This document shows positions 1 through 6,711 of a DNA stretch of 6,711 nucleotides, piece after piece. Within the stretch, counting starts at the first letter, position 1, and each line of letters begins with the position of its first letter. The DNA comes from Candidatus Krumholzibacteriia bacterium (GTDB lineage: Bacteria > Krumholzibacteriota > Krumholzibacteriia > Krumholzibacteriales > Krumholzibacteriaceae), in assembly GCA_028696635.1 (NCBI GenBank), contig JAQVGR010000091.1:1-6711 (forward strand). Reading direction: 5' to 3'. The position numbers and the translations under genes are program-made. Under the pieces are notes generated by a model. The model made no database searches and was not told where the DNA came from. It saw only the letters and a list, made by a program, of their open reading frames with translations.

Positions 1-2
1 GG

Positions 3-3000
3 ATCCTCATCGGCGATCCGCAGGGGGCCCGGTTTCTCCGCCGCGGACCGATCGGGCTCCCCGCGGACCTCCGGCGCGCCGCGACCGAGTACGATCCCCT
101 CACCGGCGCCGTCTTCTCCTACCGTTTCCCGGGGCACGCGCCGCTGACGCGCCGGGAGGAGCGCGAGGGGGTCTACTACCGCCCGATCCCCCGCCGGTTC
201 GACGTCGACGGGATCGAGCTCGGCCTCTCGACGCCCGACGCGGTTTCCGGCGAGGTCTGGAGGCGGGAGCTGCGGCGCGTGTGGTCCGAGGAGGTCGCCT
301 ACAGCCTGTCGACGCGCACCGGAGATGTCCGCGGGCGCGGCGGCCTGATCGACATCAACATCCCGATCGCGCTTCCCAAGCAGCTCGAGGCGATCTTCGG
401 CCGCGGCGAGGAGACGCGGCTGACCGTCTCGGGACGCGAGAAGATCACGATCGGAGGCACGTCGCGCTGGTGCGCGAACTGTCCCCGAACCGAGGGGATG
501 CCCAACCAGCAGAAGTTCCCCGATCTCGACATGGAGCAGCAGCTCACCGTCAACCTGCACGGGAACATCGGGGAGAAGATCAATGTCGCCATAGACCACT
601 CGAGCGTGGGGGGCGGCGCGCCGTCGACGAACCGCGTGCGGCTCAACTATACCGGCTTCGAGGACGAGATCATCAAGCTGATAGAGATGGGCGACACGGA
701 CCTGACGCTGAGCGGCGCGCAGCTGATCAGCTATTCGGCGCAGGCGAAGGGGCTGTTCGGCGTCAAGGGGGTCGCGCAGATCGGGCCGCTCGACCTCACC
801 GTGGTCGCCAGCAAGGAGGAGGGAGAGAGCTCCTCGGGGACTTTCTCCTCATCTGGCGGACAGAGCAGCGAGACGACGATCGACGACTACAACTTCATCA
901 AGCGGCAGTTCTTCTACCTCGAGACCCCCGGCAGCGACTTCTCCTTCCCGACGCCCGGGTTCGGGCAGCACTACCCGGTGATCGGCGGCGCGGGACAGGA
1001 CAGCCTCGAGCTCTTCGTATCGTTCCGCGTCGACACCGACTGGCGGCAGATCGCGCGTTCCCGGTACTACATCAAGGCGTACAACGATCCGGACAACGAC
1101 GGATCGCTCACCGACGGCAACGAGTACACGCAGTGGTTCTATCCGCTCTACGAGGGCGTCGATTTCGACCTGATCCAGGATTACGTAGCGGCCGGGTCGA
1201 CACCGAAGTACATCGGGATCCGCCTGCGGCAGCCGCTCGGCGCCGACAAGGCGCTCGTCGTCCGGTACCGGATGGAGCGGCCGGGCGATGTCGTCCAGGT
1301 CGGCGATTACGGCAACTTCGAATTCCCCGATTACTCGCAGCTCGAGAATCCGCCGCCGAACCCCGATGTGTTCCTCACCGCCGAGCTGATCTGCCCCCCC
1401 GAGGAGGATTTCGATCCGCCGTCGGCCGAGGGCGCCCGGTACGGTTCGACGTGGAACATGATGTTCCGCAACGTCTACTCGATCGGGGCGGGAGGGCTCG
1501 ACGACGCGGCCCTGACCGTGAAGATCCGCTCGGTCAAGACGATCAAGGGGACTCCCGAGATCGAGGAAAAGACCGGGGAGCGGTACCTGCGCATCTTCGG
1601 CCTCGACAGGTACGACGGCACCGGAGCCTGGGCCTCCGACGGATTCGTCGACGTGCGGGAGGGGCTCGTGAATTTCTCCCTGGGATACATCATGTTCCCC
1701 TCGCCGCAGCCGTTCCGCGTCACCCGGGACGAGCTGCGTTCGTACTTCGATCCGATCGGGCCGTCGGTGCCGCAGCCGAACGACTCGGTCGACGCGTTCG
1801 TCGACACCCTCGACGTCAATCTCGGCCGCAACGAGGCGATATACGACGAGATCCTCGACCGGAACAGCCCGCCGAACGAGTACGAGATCGTCATCGAGAC
1901 CTCGAGCGGGAGCAAGGTCTTCAACCTCGGCGCCTTCGACATCCTCGACGGGACCGAGGTCGTCACCGTCGACGGGGTGAAGCTCTCCCGCGGCAGCGAC
2001 TACGACATCGACTACATGGGGGGGGTCGTGACGCTCAAGGGGGACTACGGAACCCTGCCTCCCGACGCCCAGGTCCGCATCGACTACCAGCACACGCCGC
2101 TCTTCGGCGGGGGGAAGAGCTCGCTGCTCGGCGTGGGAGGCAACCTGCGGCTCTCGGAGAATTCCCGGCTGAACGCCACGTTCCTGTACAACTCGGTCGG
2201 CACGCCGAAGTACACGCCGCGCCTCGGCGAGGAGCCCACCCGCACGATGGCCGCCGACCTGAACGGGAGCTTCCAGTTCGAGCCCGGCTGGATGACTTCG
2301 CTGGCCAACCTTCTCCCCCGGGTCGACACCGACGCGCGCAGCAGTTTCAACCTCACCGGCGAGGTGGCGGCGAGCTTCCCCAACCCCAACACGAAGGGGA
2401 CCGCGTTCGTCGACGACATGGAGGGGATAGAGGACAGCGACCAGCTCAACCTCGTGCGCAGCTCGTGGTACGAGGCGAGCCCTCCGATAGATCCCGACAT
2501 GACCTCGCAGACCCTGCCCGCCTGGCCCGACGGGATGGAGTTCTACTGGTACAATCCGGCGAACACTGAGCGACAGCAGCTGCTCACCACGAGCAAGCAG
2601 GATCTCAATCCGGGCCTGGACGACCGCGAGAACTCGCGCCTGACCTCTCTCTTCATCAAGGCGATCGCCCCGGGGGCCGGGCAGTGGGCCGGGGTGATGA
2701 CGGGGTTCCCCGGCGGAATCGACCTGTCGACGGCGCAGTACCTCGAGATCTGGGTCAACGACTACACGGTCGATCCGCTCGACCGCCGCGGGATCCTCCA
2801 CGTCGACTTCGGGAAGATCGACGAGGACTTCCATCAACCCGACTCGAACCGGTTCGACGTCGAGAACCTCACCACATGGACGGTCGCCAACGACGTCGGG
2901 TTCCCCGGCGATCCTCAGAGCAGGCGCTTCAACGGCGACTTCGAGGACGACAAATGGGACGAGGAGCGCGGCATCTACCGGTGGATCAACTCGCGGATCG

Positions 3001-6000
3001 GCAACTCGCGCCCGGACAGCGAGGACCTGAACAAGAACAGCAGGCTGGACGAGGCGAACGAGTATTTCTCGCTCGAGCTCGATCTCGCGGACACGGCCGT
3101 CATCGACGTGCAGCGGGATTTCCCCAGGGAAAAATACAGCTCGTACTGGAACGACCCGGACGAGTCGGACAGGGGCGAGACAAACCGGCGCAAGAGCTGG
3201 CGCATGTACCGCCTCGACCTCGGCAGGGCCGACCTGCCCGCAGGCATCGCCCCGCGTCTGGACCGGATCCAGCACATGCGGATCTGGGTCGAGAACATCG
3301 ACGAGATCAGCGCGGTGACCGAGTCCGACAGGCCGGCGGATCACATGATCGAGCTGACCGGCCTGAAGTTCGTCGGGAGCAGATGGGAATGGAACTACAT
3401 CCGCGATCTGGCCGATAACGAGCGCCCCGTGCCGCCTCCGAACCAGGGCACGGACCTGGAGATGAAGGTCAACATCGGCACGATCAACAACAAGGACAAT
3501 CCGTCGATCTACACGCCGCCGAAGACGGTCGAGGAGGAAGAGGGGATCCAGAACCGCGAGCAGTCGCTCCTCATCTACGTGGAGAACTTCGAGCCGGGGT
3601 ATTCGTTCCGCGCGATGAAGCGGTTCTTCGGACAGGGCTACGACTTCCAGCAGTACCGCGAGATCCAGTTCTTCATCAGGCCCGACAACAAGCTCGTCGC
3701 CGGGCTGGAGCCCGGAGCGGACTCTCTCGAGTTCTACTTCCAGGTCGCCTACGACAGCCTCAACTACTACGAGATCGCCATGCCGCTCGACGAGAGCCAT
3801 CGCGACAGGTGGCACTGGGTCAACGTCCTGATGAGCGACCTGACGAGCATGAAGATCGATGCGCCCCCGGACGGGGTCGTCGAGAGCCTGATCTCCGATT
3901 CGGCCGATCCGACGAAGAGCTACCGCGGGAAGATCGTAGGCGATCCGACCCTGTTCAAGGTCCGGTATCTCTTCGCCGGGCTCCGCAACGCCACGGGCCG
4001 GCGGATACCGGAGGGTCAGATCTGGTTCAACGACATCATCCTCGGCCAGGTGCGGCGGGACGTCGATCACGCCGAGCGGCTCAGCGGGTCGGCCAATTTC
4101 GCCAACGTCGTTTCGGTCAACGCAAGCTACCAGCGGACCGGCCCCGAGTTCCGTTCCCTCAAGCAGAAGGCGGGTTCCGGCGCCACGAACAACAGCCTCG
4201 CCCTCTCGGGCAAGACCGAGGTCAACCAGTTCATCCCGACCGGCGGATTCCAGGTCCCCCTGACGGCCCGGTACAACTCCTCCGAGTCGAAGCCGAAGTA
4301 CCTGCCGCAGAGCGACGTCGAGATCGTCGACGAGGCGGAGAGGGACCTGCGCCGCACGGTCCGCAACGGGTACGCGCTGAGCGTGTCGATGAGCCGCCGG
4401 AACTCGAAGAACTTCGTCATGCGCACGCTCTTCGACAATCTCAAGGCGCAGTACAGTTACTCCCGCAACCGGGGGTTCTCTCCGACGTCGAGCGACACCA
4501 CGTGGTCGCAGAGCTGGAACACCAACTACCAGATCCAGTTCGACCGCGGACGCGCGCTCTCGCTGCCGCTGGGGATCAAGTGGCGGTACTGGCTGACCAA
4601 TTTCACCGTCAACGCCTCCGGCGCGAAATCGGTCAAGACGACATACTCGCTCAGCGGCGACCGCTTCGTGAAGAGCCCGACGGGGGTCTCCCACGGCTGG
4701 GACAATGACGTCCAGGCGAGCTACGACCCGTTCGAATCGATGAAGTTCAATTTCAGGCGCAGCGAGAAGCGCAACATGATGAGCTACCAGGAGATCCTCG
4801 GCGTGCCGGTCGGCAGGCTCACCACCTTCAACCAGAGTCTCGACATGCAGTACCAGCCCCGGGGGGAGGTCTGGCTGATCTCCCAGTTCAGCCCGCGGTT
4901 CGAGTACACCTCGCGCTACGAGGAGGATCTCAACCCGAGCGTGCGCAAGGGGGACGACCCGTCGACCACGAGAAACGCGAACAACGAACGGAACATCAAC
5001 ATCGTCTTCGATCTCGACATCGGCAGGTACGCGCACGGTCTGGGCAGGCTGGCGGGGGTCATGCGCGAGGATGAGAAGGCGGCGACGGCGGTCCTCACGC
5101 AGGGCGCCGGGCTGGCGCGGCAGAAGGAGGAGTTCCAGAAGATGCTCCAGGACCGGCTCAAGCCGCCGGAGCCGGCCGCGGGGGGAAGGGAGGTCGTTCC
5201 CGAGGCCATTCCCGGGCTTGCGACGCAGGGAGGGCAGCCGGCCGATACGGCGGCGGCCCCCGGCGCCGAGCAGCAGCCCCGCAGGGGAACCTTCTCCGAT
5301 CTCCTCGTCGACAGGCCCCGCCCCGGCGCAGGGAGGGCGGACACCTCGGCGGCGAAGCCGGATACCGCGGCCGCCGCCGCTGCTCCCGATACGACGGCAC
5401 CGGGGAAGGGCGACCCCCTGATGCTGCTGCGCGGGGCGCTCAGGCTCGTCGGCAGGATCCAGCCGGTCAAGAGCTCGATCCGCTTCGACGACCGGAGCAG
5501 CTACCAGCGGCTCTATGACCGGGCGGACTGGCTCTACCGGTACGGTTTCACCAAGGAATCGGGGGTGCCCGGCTCCTCGTGCGAAACGGAACCGTGCGAG
5601 CCGGAGAACATCCCGCTGCGCGCTTCCAAACGGGTCGCCCTCGATCTGCGCTCGGGGGTCGCGATCACCTCGAACCTGTCGGCCGACGTGCGGTTCAACC
5701 TCTCGAATCGAACGGATGAGGCGGATGCGCGCGTCACCGAGGCGCGTGACGTGACCTGGCCGGATGTCTCCCTGAGCTGGAAGGGGCTCGAGCGCTGGGG
5801 ATTGCTGGCGCGGTACATCAAGCAGTCCGACCTGACCGTCAACTACGTGAAGAAGAGCTCGACGTCCGTCGGCACGGAGCGGGAGAACTTCGCCCTCGCC
5901 CCGAACTGGAACATGACCTGGAAGAACTCCCTCTCCACGAACCTGTCGTTCAGTTACAGCCGCCAGCAGAAGACGGACAAGAAGCAGGAGATGTGGGACC

Positions 6001-6320
6001 GCACCTGGGCGGCGAACGTCGAGCTGCGCTACGACATCAAGGGTTCGAAGGGGTTCGGGATTCCCCTGCCGCTGCTCAGCCGCAAGAAGTTCAAGTTCGA
6101 GAGCACCTTGACCACGGTTCTCAATGTCGGATACAGTTCGACGGAGACCTACAACACGCCGCCGTCGACGACGCTCTCCGACTCGCCGAGGTTCACCTAC
6201 ACCTTCAGCCGGAACGTGTCGGGGGGGCTGACGGCCAGCTACAAGAGGAGCGCCGGCGGGATCTACGGGTACATCAACCACGAGGTTGCGCTTCATGCGA
6301 CCGCGGAGTTCAAGTTCTGA
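3..6320 (+). CDS. sprA: SprA/Sov-type outer-membrane translocon of the type IX secretion system (5' partial)
   Basis: SprA forms the very large outer-membrane beta-barrel through which type IX secretion cargo crosses; in Flavobacterium it is also needed for gliding. Numbering residue 1 from the codon at position 3, family hallmarks appear in order: YDPLTG (30-35), the repeat around LDMEQQ (175-180), FEDEII (219-224) and LFGVKG (251-256), FNLGAFDI (640-647), the signature NPNTKGTAFVDDMEG (794-808), GSRW (near 1125), NREQSLL (1184-1190) and IWFND (1340-1344). Aromatic-rich alternating strands follow to a C-terminal EFKF, consistent with a BamA-recognised beta-signal. The frame is open to the left edge without an ATG, so the GTG at 279 is internal and the signal peptide is missing. 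The visible 2105 residues fit a family of roughly 2400-2500 residues (from memory). Oddities are an Ala/Pro-rich linker (about 1690-1803), five cysteines of which four form two close pairs, and Asp/Asn-rich loops at 362-375 and 1008-1021. The family call is very secure; function in this organism is inferred. Confidence 0.95.
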   Translation: MLIGDPQGARFLRRGPIGLPADLRRAATEYDPLTGAVFSYRFPGHAPLTRREEREGVYYRPIPRRFDVDGIELGLSTPDAVSGEVWRRELRRVWSEEVAYSLSTRTGDVRGRGGLIDINIPIALPKQLEAIFGRGEETRLTVSGREKITIGGTSRWCANCPRTEGMPNQQKFPDLDMEQQLTVNLHGNIGEKINVAIDHSSVGGGAPSTNRVRLNYTGFEDEIIKLIEMGDTDLTLSGAQLISYSAQAKGLFGVKGVAQIGPLDLTVVASKEEGESSSGTFSSSGGQSSETTIDDYNFIKRQFFYLETPGSDFSFPTPGFGQHYPVIGGAGQDSLELFVSFRVDTDWRQIARSRYYIKAYNDPDNDGSLTDGNEYTQWFYPLYEGVDFDLIQDYVAAGSTPKYIGIRLRQPLGADKALVVRYRMERPGDVVQVGDYGNFEFPDYSQLENPPPNPDVFLTAELICPPEEDFDPPSAEGARYGSTWNMMFRNVYSIGAGGLDDAALTVKIRSVKTIKGTPEIEEKTGERYLRIFGLDRYDGTGAWASDGFVDVREGLVNFSLGYIMFPSPQPFRVTRDELRSYFDPIGPSVPQPNDSVDAFVDTLDVNLGRNEAIYDEILDRNSPPNEYEIVIETSSGSKVFNLGAFDILDGTEVVTVDGVKLSRGSDYDIDYMGGVVTLKGDYGTLPPDAQVRIDYQHTPLFGGGKSSLLGVGGNLRLSENSRLNATFLYNSVGTPKYTPRLGEEPTRTMAADLNGSFQFEPGWMTSLANLLPRVDTDARSSFNLTGEVAASFPNPNTKGTAFVDDMEGIEDSDQLNLVRSSWYEASPPIDPDMTSQTLPAWPDGMEFYWYNPANTERQQLLTTSKQDLNPGLDDRENSRLTSLFIKAIAPGAGQWAGVMTGFPGGIDLSTAQYLEIWVNDYTVDPLDRRGILHVDFGKIDEDFHQPDSNRFDVENLTTWTVANDVGFPGDPQSRRFNGDFEDDKWDEERGIYRWINSRIGNSRPDSEDLNKNSRLDEANEYFSLELDLADTAVIDVQRDFPREKYSSYWNDPDESDRGETNRRKSWRMYRLDLGRADLPAGIAPRLDRIQHMRIWVENIDEISAVTESDRPADHMIELTGLKFVGSRWEWNYIRDLADNERPVPPPNQGTDLEMKVNIGTINNKDNPSIYTPPKTVEEEEGIQNREQSLLIYVENFEPGYSFRAMKRFFGQGYDFQQYREIQFFIRPDNKLVAGLEPGADSLEFYFQVAYDSLNYYEIAMPLDESHRDRWHWVNVLMSDLTSMKIDAPPDGVVESLISDSADPTKSYRGKIVGDPTLFKVRYLFAGLRNATGRRIPEGQIWFNDIILGQVRRDVDHAERLSGSANFANVVSVNASYQRTGPEFRSLKQKAGSGATNNSLALSGKTEVNQFIPTGGFQVPLTARYNSSESKPKYLPQSDVEIVDEAERDLRRTVRNGYALSVSMSRRNSKNFVMRTLFDNLKAQYSYSRNRGFSPTSSDTTWSQSWNTNYQIQFDRGRALSLPLGIKWRYWLTNFTVNASGAKSVKTTYSLSGDRFVKSPTGVSHGWDNDVQASYDPFESMKFNFRRSEKRNMMSYQEILGVPVGRLTTFNQSLDMQYQPRGEVWLISQFSPRFEYTSRYEEDLNPSVRKGDDPSTTRNANNERNINIVFDLDIGRYAHGLGRLAGVMREDEKAATAVLTQGAGLARQKEEFQKMLQDRLKPPEPAAGGREVVPEAIPGLATQGGQPADTAAAPGAEQQPRRGTFSDLLVDRPRPGAGRADTSAAKPDTAAAAAAPDTTAPGKGDPLMLLRGALRLVGRIQPVKSSIRFDDRSSYQRLYDRADWLYRYGFTKESGVPGSSCETEPCEPENIPLRASKRVALDLRSGVAITSNLSADVRFNLSNRTDEADARVTEARDVTWPDVSLSWKGLERWGLLARYIKQSDLTVNYVKKSSTSVGTERENFALAPNWNMTWKNSLSTNLSFSYSRQQKTDKKQEMWDRTWAANVELRYDIKGSKGFGIPLPLLSRKKFKFESTLTTVLNVGYSSTETYNTPPSTTLSDSPRFTYTFSRNVSGGLTASYKRSAGGIYGYINHEVALHATAEFKF
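5070..5411 (+). other. Low-complexity Ala/Pro/Asp-Thr-rich linker within SprA
   Basis: Residues about 1690-1803 of SprA depart from the beta-strand pattern. A short charged, probably helical stretch (EEFQKMLQDRLKPPEP) is followed by Gly/Pro/Ala-rich sequence with four related units: ADTAAAP, ADTSAAKP, PDTAAAAAAP and PDTTAPG. Strand-like sequence resumes after GDPLMLL. As I recall, Bacteroidota SprA proteins also carry a charged, variable insert after the equivalent NINIVFDLDI-like strand, but Lys-rich. This is therefore likely a lineage-specific version of a natural loop and not a break in the gene. The frame is intact throughout. Whether it is exposed to the periplasm or the cell surface cannot be read from the sequence. 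Confidence 0.75.
6282..6285 (+). promoter_or_regulatory. Probable ribosome binding site for the M28 lipoprotein gene, inside sprA
   Basis: GAGG lies nine bases before the ATG at 6295, within the final codons of sprA. It supports this ATG over the next in-frame ATG (codon 103), which would remove the signal peptide and the start of the catalytic domain. Because the site is inside the upstream gene, ribosomes finishing sprA would pass over it, which fits translational coupling. The match is short, and in G+C-rich DNA such tetramers also occur by chance. Confidence 0.45.
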
Positions 6321-6711
6321 CAGGTCCCGGGCGGCGCTCGCTCTCGCCGCGGCGCTCCCGGCGGCGCTGCTGCTCCTGCTCTCGCCGCTTCCCGGATGCG
6401 GCGCCCGCGACCGCCCCGTCTTCGACCCCGATTCGGCGTTCGCCCGGCTCGAGGAGCAGGTCGGGATCGGGCCCAGGCATCCCGGATCGCCGGGGCACCG
6501 GGCGGCTCAGCGGTACATCGTCGACCGGCTGCGCCGATCGGGAGCGGACGTTTCGCTGCAGCCGTTCGACACCGTCACCCCCGCGGGAGACACCCTGCGC
6601 ATGATCAACATCATCGGCAATTTCAACTCCGGCGCGCGGCGCCGCGTCCTGCTCGGAGCGCACTACGACACCCGCCCCGTCGCCGATCGCGATCCCGATC
6701 CTGCCTCCCGC
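6295..6711 (+). CDS. M28-family metallopeptidase / glutaminyl-peptide cyclotransferase-like lipoprotein (3' partial)
   Basis: The 139 visible residues read from ATG at 6295 and remain open at the right edge. An Arg-rich N-region (RPRSSSSDRSR) precedes an Ala/Leu core (13-29) and SPLPGC with Cys35, a plausible lipobox, so a membrane-anchored lipoprotein facing the periplasm or surface is predicted. The mature part carries GPRHPGSPGHRAA (59-71), an INIIGNF segment (104-110) and then LLGAHYDTRPVADRDPD (119-135). This matches the start of the M28 fold, with His123 and Asp125 in the conserved HxD position; the Asp is a zinc ligand across the family. The ADRDPD extension is what I associate with bacterial glutaminyl-cyclase-like members, which convert N-terminal Gln to pyroglutamate. 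The remaining metal ligands lie outside the window, so an aminopeptidase cannot be excluded. The start overlaps the end of sprA by 26 bp, suggesting one operon. M28 membership is secure; cyclase activity is moderately likely. Confidence 0.88.
   Translation, partial: MRPRSSSSDRSRAALALAAALPAALLLLLSPLPGCGARDRPVFDPDSAFARLEEQVGIGPRHPGSPGHRAAQRYIVDRLRRSGADVSLQPFDTVTPAGDTLRMINIIGNFNSGARRRVLLGAHYDTRPVADRDPDPASR

Noticed and set aside
279..281. GTG as the start codon of sprA
   Set aside because: The same frame is open back to position 3 and encodes recognisable SprA sequence upstream of it, including YDPLTG at 90-107. No signal peptide follows the GTG.
281..2569. A plus-strand open frame of 762 codons in another frame of sprA
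   Set aside because: Its translation is extremely Arg-rich with no recognisable domain, typical of a shifted frame in G+C-rich coding DNA, and sprA explains the same region fully.
849..6296. A minus-strand open frame of 1815 codons covering most of sprA
   Set aside because: It is exactly in register with the sprA codons, so it stays open simply because sprA avoids TTA, CTA and TCA; it ends where sprA uses a TCA serine codon at 849-851. The translation is Arg/Val/Glu-rich, low in complexity, and has no recognisable domain.
6321..6420. Transcription terminator after sprA
   Set aside because: The G+C-rich stretch can form short inverted repeats, but it codes for the signal peptide of the overlapping M28 gene and no T-run follows.
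5993..6604. A plus-strand open frame spanning the sprA-M28 junction
   Set aside because: It is out of frame with both well-supported genes, and its Arg/Ser/Gly-rich translation resembles no family.
6310..6663. A minus-strand open frame opposite the M28 gene
   Set aside because: It lies opposite convincing M28 signal-peptide and catalytic-motif coding sequence, with a low-complexity Arg/Glu-rich product and no recognisable family.

Overview
This G+C-rich window (roughly two thirds G+C by eye) is almost entirely protein-coding on the + strand. It holds one giant gene that is cut by the left edge and the start of a second gene that is cut by the right edge. I see no RNA genes, mobile elements, CRISPR arrays or intergenic space.

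Positions 3-6320 encode the outer-membrane translocon of the type IX secretion system (T9SS), SprA (called Sov in Porphyromonas). The reading frame is open from the first complete codon, and no stop or ATG precedes the GTG at 279. The true start and signal peptide therefore lie outside the window, and at least 2105 residues are visible. Family hallmarks occur in the expected order from the N-terminal YDPxTG motif to a C-terminal Phe that fits an outer-membrane beta-signal. The sequence is clearly divergent from Bacteroidota SprA and uses very G+C-rich codons. This suggests a high-G+C lineage of the wider FCB (Fibrobacteres-Chlorobi-Bacteroidetes) assemblage or a related candidate phylum, not a typical Bacteroidota. 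I cannot name the phylum from sequence alone.

Positions 6295-6711 encode the first 139 residues of a predicted lipoprotein of the M28 zinc-peptidase/glutaminyl-cyclase group. Its start lies inside the last codons of sprA (26 bp overlap) with a plausible Shine-Dalgarno site, so the two genes are probably co-transcribed and translationally coupled. A secretion translocon next to an enzyme family that can cyclise N-terminal glutamine on exported proteins is the most interesting functional hint here.

The main points for a second look are this gene pairing, an Ala/Pro/Asp-Thr-rich linker inside the SprA barrel region, two close cysteine pairs in SprA, and two Asp/Asn-rich loops resembling calcium-binding loops. 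A very long antisense open frame is explained by codon usage and is not called as a gene.
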